A DNA stretch of 64,000 nt from Sphagnum compactum (GCA_965153455.1 OZ234498.1:15872001-15936000); one strand, 5' to 3'. Positions 22,274-35,700 are shown, counted from the stretch's first letter. The notes: a model not told the origin generated them from the letters alone. Numbers and translations are program-made.

Positions 22274-24159
22274 ATGGTATGCTGTTGTGCCCCTGTGTGC
22301 TTCTTCTTCCTGCAACTTCTTCTTGTGTCTTTCTCCACTGTGTTCATTCGACTGTTTTGCATCTCTTTTTGTAGTTTTCACAAGTACAGAGATCTGCGCC
22401 TTTGTTTGGTTTCAAGTCAAGCTTCCCCCCTCACATTTAGGTTTGCCGCAGTTTTTCTTTTTTGCCTCCCTCTCCCACCTTGTTGTTGGCGGTAGTCTGA
22501 TTTGGTTTTTCGACGGGTCTTTTTAATTCTGAGATACTTTAGATGCTCGGAGTGATGCAAGGCCCTGTGTCTTTACAGTCGGAAAACCTAGCAATCTCTG
22601 TTCAGAAATGTGCTGTGTCCTGTAATGCTTAATGTCGTAGAAGACTGACTCAAGGGTTGTTCTACAGGTGAAGTACGCGCGGGAACCCGACAATCCCACC
22701 AAGGGTGAGCACTGCTCTTGTTGTTCTCTTTTTCTTACCTAAGGTGCCAAGAAGTGTGGGAAGAGATGTCTGGGTTTTTTATTTGGTTGGAAAATGCACG
22801 AATCTTGTATTCATTACTGTATCTCTTCAAGAAGCATAACAGTTATCCACTGAAAGTATATATGTAGCTGGATGTGAGCTGAATGTTGTTTTGTCTCCAT
22901 GACATGTGCAGCATGCAAAGCCAGAGGATCAGACCTGCGTGTGCACTTTAAGGTGGGGACTGTTTTATATCCTCCTTAATGGGGTTTCAATTGTCAATTG
23001 ACTTAAGACTTATGTGATATGCACATGAATAGTTTCGATCCGTGCATGTGATCCAAAGATTTCTTAAGTAACTAAAGGCTGTCACATGCATTGTGGCTGA
23101 CGTTGACATCCTTGTGTGAAATAGAATACGAGGGAAGCGGCACAGGCAATCAAGCACCTTGAGTTAACAAAGGCCAAGAGGTACTTGGAGGATGTGCTTG
23201 CCCACAAGCAAGCCATCCCCTTTCGCCGGTTCTGTGGTGGGGTTGGGCGCACTGCGCAAGCCAAGTCACGCCATTCTAACGGACAGGGACGTTGGCCAGT
23301 GAAGTCGGCTACTTTTTTGCTTGGCTTGTTGAAGAATGCAGAGAGCAATGCTGAGGTACTAATTGTGTTTCTTTGCCTCTCTGAATACTTCTTTGTGTAT
23401 TCTTCGTTTTCCTTGTTTATTTGGATTAGTGTGTGTGCATATTGTTCTTTGTAGGATTGTTTGATAAAAGTGGTTCGATGACAAACCTCTGGTCGCAGGT
23501 GAAAGGCCTTGATGTAGACACGCTCTACATCTCTCACATTCAAGTTAACAAGGCACAGAAGCAGCGACGTCGGACATATCGTGCGCATGGGCGAATCAAC
23601 CGTATGTGCTTTTCCTTTACCCTCTCTAGTGAAGCTGGTTCTAGTAAGTGGCAATGTCCTTGGAAATATTGTACTATCTCACAGTTCTGACAGTTATTGA
23701 TTTGAGATGCTTTTAAGAATCCTTGATGTATTGTTTGATACATACCTCTTCAATAGCACATTGTTGATGCGAATGATCATTGTGGTTTTTATGTTACAGC
23801 CTACATGTCATCCCCATGCCACATTGAGCTTACTCTTTCAGAGAAAGAGGTTACTGTCAAGAAAGAGGTGAGGTCTTGACAAGTTTTTTTCATTTTAGTT
23901 GAGTTCACAGATTGCAATGATCCAGAGGAGTTGAATGCCTTCTCTGCTACAAATAATGAAGCAGGGAAGTGTTGTAGGTACATAGCTGGAATTGATGTCC
24001 ACATGCAGTGGACAATATTACATAATTGATGCTGCTATTGTGAGATAACTGTTCATAATTTTGATCGGTTTGTGCTCACAGGCTGAAACACAAATAGCCC
24101 CACGGAGGCCTCGCAAGCAACAGGCTCGGCTGCGTAGTGGTGCCACATCTACTGCATGA
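22274..24159 (+). CDS. RPL17: 60S ribosomal protein L17 (uL22)
   Basis: A large-subunit ribosomal protein near the exit of the peptide tunnel. Seven coding exons: 22274-22276 (ATG only), 22668-22704, 22912-22952, 23125-23355, 23499-23601, 23800-23867, 24082-24159. Joined they give 186 residues with consistent phases. Recognisable segments include [75 protein letters not shown] and [19 protein letters not shown]. Usual plant uL22 is about 175 residues; the extra length is in the basic tail, which ends [10 protein letters not shown]. The first intron follows the ATG directly, as in RPL39 in this window. Transcription is probably driven by the telo-box repeats upstream. Two snoRNA genes lie downstream on the same strand. 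Confidence 0.97.
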
Positions 24160-24596
24160 ATGTAGCTTTTTCTGCAGTTTGGTTATTGTGCTGACCAAAG
24201 TCAATGATTTAAGGACCTTTTCAAATTGAGGCATGTTTTCCTTGATGTGTGTATGGAGTATTACATGAGAAAGAGGTCCTGTTCCTGACTTGTGACGAGT
24301 TGCTTTCTGTGGACATTTCTTTGGTTCTTATTACACTTTGCAACAATTTTTTTAATAGCATGTGTTGCAGAAGAATCTTGTGTGTAGAAATCAGCTAGCA
24401 ATGAGGGGGTGCGGATATTATGTGTCAAACCATTGAAACTAAGTTCTTGAGTCTCTGTGTCTGCAACAGTATTGTGTCCTGGCATATTCTCGAAAGCAGT
24501 ATGTTTATAAGTAGGTGTCAGGTCTGACCTGGTTTTGATGTCTGTTTCCGCTTATTTTTCCAGGTATATGAACAGCCTGTTCTGTAGCTTCTGATC

Positions 24597-24680
24597 TGGT
24601 GGCCAGTGATGACATTAATCTTACCTACATTGCCTGAATCATGTGATGTCACCACTCTTTTTATGTTCCTGAGGCCACCA
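24597..24680 (+). ncRNA. C/D-box snoRNA, predicted 25S rRNA methylation guide
   Basis: An 84-nt unit closed by a perfect 8-bp terminal stem, TGGTGGCC with GGCCACCA. Inside it has box C GTGATGA (24606-24612), D' CTGA (24634-24637), C' TGTGATG (24642-24648) and D CTGA (24669-24672), in canonical order and spacing. The stretch before D', TCTTACCTACATTGC, is largely complementary to the 25S rRNA segment I recall as GCAATGTAGGCAAGG. It would direct 2'-O-methylation of the U five positions from D'. The target match is from memory and has one mismatch. The D-box guide target is unknown to me. Plant snoRNAs are often clustered, and a second follows. Confidence 0.8.
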
Positions 24681-25235
24681 TGCATTATCATATCTGGAAA
24701 CTTCAGAAGAAATTGACATCACATGTTTGCTGGCTGTGTCTGAAACCTTTCTTCTGATCTGGTAACTTCACCTATTTTGAAATGAGTTTTATCCTGAGGG
24801 TACAGAGATGACTCAACCAAGCCTCGATTTTGGTCCTACCATGTTTGACCTTATGGACTTTAGGTCCAGGCTCCTGGTGAAATTACTGTTTGGTTACATT
24901 TTCCTGACTGTTGATGTGTATAATGCCATTGTTGTCCAAGGTCTTATAGCTTCCTTATTTTGTTTCCTGTGTCAACTGATAACATGAAGATGGTTAATGT
25001 GATGTGAAGTCTGTTATTGTCTGGTCTTTCACCCTGAACAGTATAAATAGAGGGCTGTTTTCAGGTGAGTTCTGTTTGGCCAGTGGATTACGTGTTCATG
25101 AGCCTAGTTTCATGACTGGATGTGAGCCTTTTTATTGTTGTTTTGATGTTACTGTTTGGTGCTTCTTAGGTTCTCTATGGATATGCTGAGGTAAGTGAGG
25201 TTAGTGAGATGTTTTCAAGTTTCCTGATGGTGAAC

Positions 25236-25318
25236 TTGGCCAATGGATTGATGATATGTTTTGCAGACTTCAGTATGATGACTAAAATACAGACTACAAT
25301 TATCTGACCATTGGCTAA
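25236..25318 (+). ncRNA. C/D-box snoRNA guiding 25S rRNA methylation
   Basis: An 83-nt unit closed by an 11-bp terminal stem: TTGGCCAATGG with CCATTGGCTAA, one G-U pair. Box C is TTGATGA (25248-25254), an internal C'-like ATGATGA is at 25275-25281, and D CTGA is at 25304-25307. The 12 bases CAGACTACAATT (25290-25301), ending just before D, are complementary to AATTGTAGTCTG near the 5' end of plant 25S rRNA, a sequence I recall confidently. The fifth-base rule places the methyl group on the first U of that AAUUG. It probably shares a transcript with the snoRNA at 24597. Confidence 0.85.
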
Positions 25319-25799
25319 GACGCTCTGTTAAATGTGTTTTGTGAGGGGAAAATGGTTTTGTAAGAGCATGTCCAGTTGTGTAAGAGCGAACATGTCAATT
25401 TTTGGATGAGCCCTCTGTCACCGGTGAAAAAAACATTCCTCCACCAAAATCCTGTTGGATGGCAATGGGCTTCCAATCGCTCCATCATGAGTGGCTTGCT
25501 GCAGTCATCAAGAAGTTCACTGCTGTGCGTTTGTTGACCACCATAATTGATCAATGTGCCACTTTCATTGTTACCTTAAGAAAATTGAGTGCAAACTAGG
25601 CCAGGTGTGTATAGCTGGGGGAGGAGGCCACCAGCTCTTATATTAAAAATGGATTATATATTTACTGATTGCAACTGGTTTCCAGTGGAACTGCAGGACC
25701 TTCTCCAAGGATCGGGAAAAGACCTAAAATCATGATCTGTATACTTTTATGCATTATCTTCTCTATTCTTGGGATAGGTAGTTGTGGTATTTTCTGGGC

Positions 25800-25843
25800 A
25801 TGATGACTAACAAGCAGACTACAATTATCTGAACATTGGCTGA
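25800..25843 (+). pseudogene. Partial copy of the 25236 snoRNA
   Basis: ATGATGACTAA, the guide CAGACTACAATTAT, CTGA and CATTGGCTG recur here almost unchanged from the snoRNA at 25236. The 5' half with its stem strand (GGCCAATG) is not found upstream, so this is a 3' fragment. It could still be functional only if the ATGATGA serves as box C, without an obvious terminal stem. Confidence 0.6.
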
Positions 25844-25944
25844 CATGGATTTTTGTTTTGGTAACTCCAATCATCTTAACAAATTTGTGCATTTTCTTAG
25901 ACTATTGGCTGATATGGGTTTTGTTATGTAAGTGGCAATTGTCT

Positions 25945-26139
25945 AAAGATTGATTGATGCAGCTTCACTTGTATATAAATTGTCATGAATTGCAGTGTTG
26001 ACCAAAACTGGTGCAAAAAGTTGAATTGTTATTCAGATCTCTGAAGATTGACTGCTGCAGCTTTACTTGTATATAAGTGTCGAGAATTGCAGTATTGACC
26101 AAAACCTGGTGCAAAGAGTTGAACTGCTATTCAGATGTC
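25945..26139 (+). repeat. Two-copy tandem repeat, about 97 bp
   Basis: Both units contain CTTGTATATAA, GAATTGCAGT, TTGACCAAAAC, GGTGCAAA and TATTCAGAT in the same order. They differ by scattered substitutions and one-base indels. No coding sense. Confidence 0.75.
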
Positions 26140-27182
26140 TACGGTGTGGACAGGTAGATAGTGTTCAAACCTGTCTATTGGATTTAGATTTTGTTTTCAT
26201 TGTTGATGCACCGCTCTTGGGAGGTGGTAGTTATGTAGATTAGACGAAGGTTGATGTGGAGATATTGTTAATGTTCTGCTCTTCAGAAATCTTGTTGGAT
26301 CTATTGTGGTGCAGAAAAAGAGGTTGACAAATAATAATTCTTTGACACGGTTGTGGGAGGAACAGATCATATTCACCAAAAGAAATAGGTCTCTTCCAGA
26401 AGTGCACTATTTGCTAAGTTGTAAATGATTTATCCTAAATGCCTGTTTTAAATGAAAAATAAGTTGGGTGGTGATATTCTTTCATCTAACTATATGTGAC
26501 TTTTAATTTGACTTTGTGATTTTTCTTACAAAATTGTTTAATTGTATAAATGTTTGCCTCCCTGACCTGCAGATACAAGAATACTAAAGAAAATCGGAAT
26601 TCTATTTTTCAGACAGTGAAAATCATGATGTTATGGCCAATCTGCTGGAAACATCTATCGTAACAAACACTATATCTTCTATTATGGCAAATAAGCTTTT
26701 CATCTCCTACCATGTGCATCACTCATCAATGCTTGGGCATTCAAACCAACTGATGGCTTTTTTGAAAATTAAACATTATTTGTATTGACTTATTTGTTTA
26801 CTCTTGTTAGTTGTTTGCAACCTAATAAAACTATATTGCTAGACACATTGTAGATTATGAAAATGTATAAAAAGAGAAGAAAAAAATGAAAAACAAATGG
26901 GAAAATTTACAAGTTGTTAAGTGAGCTTACATGCAGGAGATTTGTCTTAAAGGGGTGATAGTTGCGAAGAATTTAGGCCTATGGTTATTGCTTGATTACG
27001 ATGGAAGAGTTTGCAACCTTTGCAATGTGATTGAAAACTATTTGTCAAAGAAAAGTAACAAAGACGAACAGAGGAGAGTATTTCAAATTTCAAATGGCAT
27101 ATTGAAAAGGGTATGAGGGTGTAAATGCTTCGAGATGGAATCTTGAAATTGAATCATTTGTTGTTTGATAAATTGTACAACT

Positions 27183-27556
27183 TGTGTTAAAGCTTCAAAA
27201 AGGAAAATGTTATTGTTGATTCGTGTTAAAGCTTCAAAAAGGAAGGTGATATTGTTGATTCATGTTAAGGCTTCAAAAAAGAAAGGTGTTATTGTTGACT
27301 TGTGTTAATGTTTCGAAAAGGAAGGTGTTATTGTTGATTCGTGTTTAAGCTTCAAGAAGGAAGGTGATTCATGTTGAGGCCTCAAGAAGAAAGGTGTTAT
27401 TGTTGACTTATGTTAATGTTTCAAAAAGGAAGATGTTATTGTTGATTTGTGTTAAGGCTTCAAGAAGGAAAATGTTATTGTTCATTTGTGTTAACACTTC
27501 TAAAAGGAAAATGTTATTGTCAACTTTTGTTAACATTTCAAGAAGGAAGGGATGTT
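27183..27556 (+). repeat. 39-bp minisatellite, about ten copies
   Basis: Units follow the pattern GTGTTAA.GCTTCAA.AAGGAA.GTGTTATTGTTGATTC. One unit is shortened to 30 bp. Because 39 is a multiple of three, the frame stays open in the second half and would give a 13-residue repeat of the type RKMLLLICVNASK. I see no start, promoter or domain that makes it a gene. Confidence 0.85.
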
Positions 27557-30500
27557 AATTAACCATAAACCTAACAATTATGATTGAAGTTATGAAGACC
27601 CAATTTTCTAAATAGGTTATTAAGGCAACGATGGTCGTCAATATGAACCCGAGGTTATTGAACGTTATTGAAAGAGAGGCTTGTTTACATCTTAAAAGTC
27701 TTTTTGGGCTTGTCAAAAGATCTTAGACCCAAAAGACACCTAAACACTTGAAGGAGAGAGGAGTCAGAAGAAGTGAAAGACTTCATGAAGCTGGAGAAGA
27801 AGGTGTACATCGTAAGAGATATGAAGGCCATTGCATGAAATAGTGAATTAGAATTAAAAACCTACCTGAACATCACCCATTCTACGAGGAAGATTCACAT
27901 GTTAAACATCATTTAACAAGACATCTTTTATGAAAAATCATGTGAATGATGAAGTGTTCAATGGAATTCCCAAAATTCTAATTTCTTCTGATGGGGTGGT
28001 AAACTAAGGTGGTAAACTAAGATGGGGTGTTGGAGTCAAGGAAAGGAATAGGCCAAAGGGTGACCATGCTACACATTTATGAAGTTGGATAGAAACACCT
28101 ATCGCACAAAGTTCTATTTGAAAAATGTTCATATGCATATGATATAATAGAAGGTGGACCTATGATGTGAAAATCATTTGCAATGCATGAAAATAGATAA
28201 AAATATTTCCTTGCACATCCAATAAACTAAACTGCGAAGAAGTTGTTTATGAGTTGGGCAATCATGTTTGGAACAAGCACTGAATTCGAACTTGCCACCA
28301 ATGCATAGGTTCACAAAGAAAACTTCTACTACAAGTTTTTTTCCAATCGCCTATTAAAAAACATTTGAATCAAATCCATGTTTCCCTATTATGCCTTGTT
28401 GCCCCGCCACAAGGGGGCAAAATGAAACACCATTGGGGTAATAAGAGGAACAAGCGCCAAGGTGCCGCATCATAACGATCTTGCGTTAACTTATCCAATG
28501 GAAAATGAAACGTCACATGTCACGTAAATCTATGGTGGCAAATGATAAAATAAATGAATGATGGGAAGGATGAGGTTCGATGGGACACGATGAACTAAAG
28601 GACATGGGATGTTTGGTGCCCATGAGGAAGGAGGCCTAATATGAACATAAGCCCCACTAATTAAAAAACTACCTACTACTAAAGGGTAATTTTAAATCTA
28701 CAAAGCTAACCACAAAAGATTAAACAAATCAAAAGAAAAAATATAGGAAACTACCTAAGGGTCCTTGGCTAGGGCATTATGTTAAAGCCAAACCTTAATT
28801 TCATTATAGGCTTTAGTGGCACAACCACTATTGTGTTGGGTTCAAAACGAATTAGACATCCTAATGTTAAAACATTATAGGTTTCAGTTTTTGTTCGTAA
28901 CCTTAAAGACCTGGGATAAGTAATGCCGCACAAAGGTTTCTTAAAAAGCACTTGTGGTGGACTAAATACCCTCTTCACAAATATCCCAATCCACTATAGT
29001 AATTATGTACAACATTGATAAAAAAAATATGCTAGTTTTTTCTTTGGGGACAAAATTTTCAATCAAGAAGATTATCTTCAAGTTCAAGGCCCATACACCT
29101 AAAAAACCACTCCATTTTCTCATCTTTTACAAAAACCTAGGCCTAAAGAAAAGAACTTACAAAAGTCCAAAGTTTTTTCTAATAAGTTGATTCTCACAGG
29201 TGCAATCCAATAATCAATCTCACTGAAATCCCAAAGGTTCCGCTAAAACACAAGTTCAAAATGAAACAAAAGCCCTAACCAAAACCAAACATTAGGTGAA
29301 GGTTGAAGAAAATAAAACTAACCTTAATTGAAAAAAAAATTCGCCAATTTTTTTTCCATCTACTGCTACATGTGGCTCCGATCCTTACAATCCTCCTCGT
29401 CTACCAAGCTGTTGTTCTTTAACTCCTCTTCCATCTCCTTTGAATTGACAATTTTCTTTAATTCCTTACTTTTAACCACCCTCCAACCTTTTTTCCCCTT
29501 TTTTTCCCCTTTCCCCCCTATAGCCAGTTATGCTTCATCACAGATTGATTATAACAAATCTTCGCCAAGATTCAATTTCCTAGGTGCCTTTGCTCCTGCT
29601 ATGATTCTTGACTTTCCTTTTTCCTCAAAGCTTTCTTGTTGGATCACAACTTTGTTTGGTGTTTGTTATATTGTTCTTCTATTGGACTCCACTTGTTCTA
29701 CCAAACTAGATACACTTGTCCTCAAGACTAGAAAGTGGAAACTCTCTTCCGTTGCTAACAACACAATCACACTTAAGTTAGGGACTTTTGCCTATTAGAA
29801 AGAATTGGACATGTGTACACTTCAATTTAATGGATATATCCATACACTCATTAGTCCACCAATTTGGATGGATGTTAGTTGACCATAAAACTTTCTTTTC
29901 ATTGGGGACATGTCCCTGAACTAATCACCTTAGTTTAACACTGTGATATTTTATGTCCTACCCTCCTATACTTAATTTTGCCAAAAACAATTGGTATTGT
30001 TTTTACTTCACTTATCTATTAACCTCTTTGCCTCTACCTACCAACAAACAGACAATCAACCCTAACATACTATAGCACCTTTACCATTTTGTCAGCAAAC
30101 TATCAAATAATTAACAAATTTTTAAATCTTAAATTCAGCATTTGATTTTTTAATTTTGAAATGTTTGGCAGGTAATGGATATAAAAAATAATAAACAAGT
30201 TGTTCTCAGTGTTTAATGTGTTTAGATTGCCACAATTTTAAAACCGTATTAAAACCCAATAAAAGAAACTTCGATTTTATTAAAATTCAACACAAACTAT
30301 AAATAACTTTTCAAAAGTTTAACAAAATGACAATTAATTTAATTTATGCCAAAATGGTAAAGGTATATGATTATTTCCCTACCTACCCAACACAACCTAC
30401 TTCATCTACTCAAGCATGTGGGTATTACAAAAATCTTGTCATCCTTGAGTTGAAGAAACTTTTTGACTTCATGATAATACACAACAAACTTGAAATACAT

Positions 30501-32715
30501 GTATTTAATTTGGGTAGGGTAAGGGCATTTTCTAGTTTTTTTCTTCATATTTTTGCTATTCTTTGTCTGTTTTTTCAATCATCTTCTAACAATACTCATA
30601 TTTTTTTCTTGTTCATATTATTGTTTCTTTTCTTTTTTTCATTTTTTTTTTCTTTCTTCTTTTCAATCCAAATACATTAATCATAGTTGAAAAATGTGTT
30701 GAATTTTGGGAAATCCTACACCTTCATTTTGAAAAAAAACTAGGTATATGAATTTTAAACATTGAAATGTAATTTGGTTTGGTGAATTTTTATTTATTTT
30801 TAATGAATTATATCTCAATGGTTTTTGGGTGAATTTTAAATGATTCATTAGTCATTAAATACATAATAAATAATGGGCAATATGTTATTAATTGGTGTTT
30901 TTAAAATTCAAACCTTTATTTTCCATCAAATGTGCACCATTCATACGCAAATTTGGAGGACATATTTATTTATGGAGGAAATGTGTTTGGTTTCAAGGGC
31001 TGTTTAACTTATTTTGTACAACTTGCACCCGTGAAGCCATGTCCATTTTCCATCTATCTGACCAGAAACAGACTAGGATTGTCATGCACCTCTATTGCAA
31101 ATACCTCAATCTAGGGATTCCAACTCTATAAAGTGGCTACTTGGACCTCTTATACAATTCACAAGTGATCTTAAACTAGATCTACCATCAGAACATGCAA
31201 CAAAAGGCGCTCCTTGGGATTGGGGTGGTTGTTAATTGACTTGCAATGGGCACCCTATAGTGCTCTTCCCTTGAAACCAACATCCACACCCATCTTCTTA
31301 CATGTTTAGAAGTTATTGTAGCTATCACGTGACCCAGAGTAATCACAAGTGATAGTTTGTTTGACAACTTTTCCAAAATGTGCTTTCAAATCCTTTCAAT
31401 GGTTTCTTCAGTCCAAGGAACTTATACCCTCTCTCACATCCTTAAAACCCATAATCCACACTGTAACTTGCAAATGTGAAGAAACTTTAAAATCGTCCCC
31501 TGTTTAATGCCACCATATTCAAAGTATTTTGAGACCATAATCACCAACATAGCTTTCAAATCTATAATGGGATAAAGTCCTCAACCTTATGCAAGTTTGT
31601 GCAATCCCACTCTTGCACATGGATGTTGGGGAAACAATATTGCCAAGCAGCCATGACAAACGACAATTCCTTTTGCACCATAAACGTGCCACATAGTTTA
31701 AATCATCATTCAAAGAGCTCCAACCCATATGAATTTCAATTCAATTCTGCTTTAGGATTGTGCAAGTTCATTCATGATTTCTTGATCCTAGGTCATGAAA
31801 CATTATGAGGATTGAGTTTACAACTTCAAAATGGAAACGACTACTTTAAAAATTCATTCACCATCCATGCTTGGTACATACATAGTACTTGATATTACGT
31901 GCAACACAATGATGATGGAGGTTGCACCTACATATTTGTTTATGGAGCTTATATCTCCTTGAAGCCCTTTAAAGACCCTTGGGGCTTAAAGATTATGGCT
32001 AGAATGAAAGGTTTGTAATTGATCCATGTTGAAAATAAGTCAACAGAGGAAGAACTACAATTCCCATAAGTCATATGCAAAGAATGTTAGCCAACCGAAT
32101 TCCACGGCACTTGAATTCACACAAGATATGAGAACATGGGATGTGAGTTGACATGCCCTCTACATTCTTGGTAGTTAAATCGCATTTCATAACATTTGTC
32201 ACAAAGATCAAAACCTCCACAGATAGAGCAACTCCATCGTCGAATTAAGATCTCCTCATAACAATAGTCACAATAATAACTTAAGGATGATGCTATGACA
32301 CTTGGTACCTAGTGTCCCATTTTTCAACCCCACAAAACCCACCAATGTCAAGTCAAGGTATCTCATTTAGCCCTAGTAATTTTTTATAAATTAATTAAGC
32401 ATGGTACTCCCAAATGTAGGATGTTAAGATCCCATTTCGGTAGGCACTTTGGCCTAGATGAAATATCCAAATGGAGGTATTGGTCTTTAAACTTCCAACA
32501 AGTTTTATCAAATGTTAATAAAAATATTTATTGGGTACTATTGATAATGAAAATCATCACCAATTAGTGGATTGAAGCAAAATGTGGTTTAGTTCAGAAT
32601 AGATTTAACATTTTGCATGGTTTTTCCAAACTTCAAATTGAACTAAAGATGAAGTTTGTTTAGGCATCCAATTAATATTCATGAGAAGTCATTAGAAAGT
32701 AGAGATCTGAATTTT
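27557..32715. other. AT-rich intergenic sequence, no gene recognised
   Basis: About 5.2 kb downstream of the TIR-NB-LRR gene, which reads toward it. Short frames only. The 29328-29798 frame has no ATG at its start, is Phe/Ser/Leu-rich and lacks motifs. No transposon protein was recognised, though the composition suggests old repeats. Confidence 0.45.
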
Positions 32716-35700
32716 TCAAAAATAGGGTATACGTACCACATGAAGATGATCATTATAGTCAGGGTTATTTTCTAAATTGAGTTTCAAAAACTCTTCTTGT
32801 AAGTTTTTTGACTTGTTTTTATCCAACACATTGGAGTTGACAACAATAGTTTGATGACCATCTTTTCCATGCACCATTATGGTTGCCCCCTTCTCAATCA
32901 CAATGCTTGCCCATCGTGCATCACCAAATCGTGCATACACATGAATTTCATCCCCAAATTGCAATGATTCCACAAATTGATGATGTTTTCGTAAGGTGCA
33001 AAGATAAATTTGGTCTATGGGGTCATTGTGCCTTAAAACAAACAAGGGACACATATAGACCTCCTCTCCATCCCTCCAAATTTGAGCCTCCATGTGACAA
33101 AATATTTTTGCATATGAACCCCAAGATGAAACGTGAGGAGATCGTTGCTCCAACTCATGGGCACAAAAGCAAAAGACAATTGCGGCACAATCTTCTTCAC
33201 TTAAAACCATTGCACTTAAACACAACTTGTTTTCTAATTGTTGTTTAAAGACATTTTGTTTTATACAATTTGGAAAAAGGTGTGGAAGCACATTGTCGTA
33301 ATAGCTAACCACTTGTAACGTCGGTTCTTTCTGTCACAACAAAACAAACATTTAGAGGTTTTACTTGAGTTTTAGTGTATAATATCTATTTTGATTTAAA
33401 TATCTTTACATACATAGAGCTAAATATAAATGGAAGAACATTGAACTAGTGGCAACATACATTTACATGCCAATTTCACATATGATCCTAACACATCATG
33501 AATATTTATGACGTTTAATGATAATGGAACATATGTGATGACACTACCTTCCACCAATTGTTATCATAGGTCATGGAGATTTGACTTCCACTCAAACCGC
33601 ACATTTGTAATGCCTTATCATGATTCAAGCCAAAGGCATTAGATAACATCTTGCAACCTGAAACGTTTATTTCCACCAATGTTTTCACAGAATCCAAGCC
33701 TCGCAAATGTGTCAATTTTTCGCAATTGTTTAGCATCAAGTACTTCAATGTTGTTAAAGTATCCAAAGATGGAATATTGGTGAGTTTTTGACAATTCCCC
33801 ATGTTAAGGGTTTCCAAATTTGATGGCAATGCCTCAACAACCACCAAGTTTGGACATGATCTCATGTCCAATTCAACCAAGGCACTTAAATCTTTGAAAC
33901 TTTTAGGAATGGTGCTCATGAAGTTCTTCATCAAAAACAATGATTTTAACTTTGTAAGATCTCCAAAATTTGAAGGCAACCCGATTCTTTTTCCAATTGA
34001 ACATCCAAAAAAAGATAGATAATGAAGGGCCTTAAGTTGTCCAAAGCTTTCAGGGAGCATTTCAAGGTTATAATTGTTAGATAGTTGAAGGTCCTCAAGT
34101 CGTTCAAGGCATCCAAAGCTTTTAGGTAAGGCTTCCAAATGTTTACAATCAAACAAGGATAATGTTTTTAGGCTCTGGAGTTGACCAAAATCCTTTGGAA
34201 GTTTTTTGACTTTAGTCCTTATCATATATAATGTCCTCAACTTCACAAGTCCAGAAATAGATGGTGGCAAGTCGTGCAAGTCCATACAATCATACAAATA
34301 TAACTCCTCCAAATTGAACAATTTTGAAAAAGAATCTGGCAAGTGAGAGAAAGGTGTTCCTCTGACCAACAAATATACCAAACTTTGAAGGTTCCCAAAT
34401 GTCATTGGTAGTCCTTTTAAATTCTTGCAATAATATAGCCAAACTTTTTTGAGCTTAGATAGGTTGCCAATGCTATCTGGTAATGTTTCCAAGCTAACAC
34501 AAAAGCTCAAATCCAACTCTTGGAGTGCTTGAAGTTGGCCAATAGAATAAGGGAGTTTCTTTAATGTTGAACACCCATATAAATCCAAACATTTGAGTTT
34601 GGACAATTCCCCAATGTTCTCAGGTAGCCTTTCAAATGCAATGCAATCTCTCAATAACAATTGTTCCAATAGTTTGCAAGGGGGCTGCATTTTAAACCAA
34701 AAACACATTAGTGAAATCACAATGATTTTAAAATTATTAGACCTACCTAAGTAGTGAGGCCTATATGCACATTTCATGACCATTAATTGCATAGACTTTA
34801 AAATAAACCAAAGTTAAACAAATAGTTCAAATTAATGAAACTTATTAATTCTTTGCATTCATGACTGTAGGCCATGAATTCATTAAATTAACTAACATGT
34901 GATCACATCAAAATTTCCAATTTTACATCTTGTCTATAATTTGCACATATGTATATATTGTTTTAAGAAACTTGAAAAAGTCTACAAATATTTCAAAAGA
35001 TGTATCTCTTGATGGTTTCGTACTTGGATGCCAGTGTCTTGTGCCCAAAGGCAAGTCAAGTTCTTGCTTTGACGAAGATTCAACACCACTAAGTTGGGAA
35101 GATTTAAGGTTGTAGGTAGCTCCAAGATTGGTGAGCATGGCCAACTCAACATCCTCAATTTCTTTGGCCATGTTGAAAAATCACCCTCTACATTGCAGTC
35201 ATCCAAAAGTAACACGTGCAATCCAATCATCCTTGCAAATGTTTTTGCCACTATTGGGGTGCCAAGGTTTGATAATGACAATGAAAAACCTCGAATTTTA
35301 CCACTCCCCTACAATAACCAATATGGATCAAAATAATATATTAAAAAATGAAGCATGATGATTCTAGGATTGTTGAATTTATTTTAATATGATCCATCCA
35401 TTTAGATAGTTTTTACCCTCCCATGGTGGCAATTCAAAAAAAAGTGAAAACATTCCATGCTCGTGTCTTACAAAAATGTCAATTATTTACAAAATAACTG
35501 AATCACGTGAACAATGAAATAAAGTCCTTCAATTTTTCTTTTGTCTCACATGATTTTAAAAATTGATAGGTAGAACCAATGGCATAAGCAATGTACCATT
35601 TTCATCCTTAATAATATAATTTCATGTTTGTAATTGTGTTTACTTATACATTGTTTTGGAAGATTCATATATCATGTGTCACATTTTATTTATATTTGCA

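Larger units (their letters stand above)
24160..27182. other. RPL17 downstream region with snoRNAs, otherwise no protein gene
   Basis: About 3 kb. The first ~2 kb has gene-like composition and contains two C/D snoRNAs, a partial third and a 97-bp duplication, all listed separately. From about 26.4 kb it becomes AT-rich. Short frames here have no family resemblance. Confidence 0.5.

Noticed and set aside
28385-28520. Possible organelle-derived insert because of the local GC-rich block
   Set aside because: I could not match it to any plastid or mitochondrial gene; left unassigned.
29328-29798. 156-codon plus-strand open frame rich in Phe, Ser and Leu
   Set aside because: The frame has no ATG at its beginning, low-complexity composition and no domain; probably chance in T-rich DNA.
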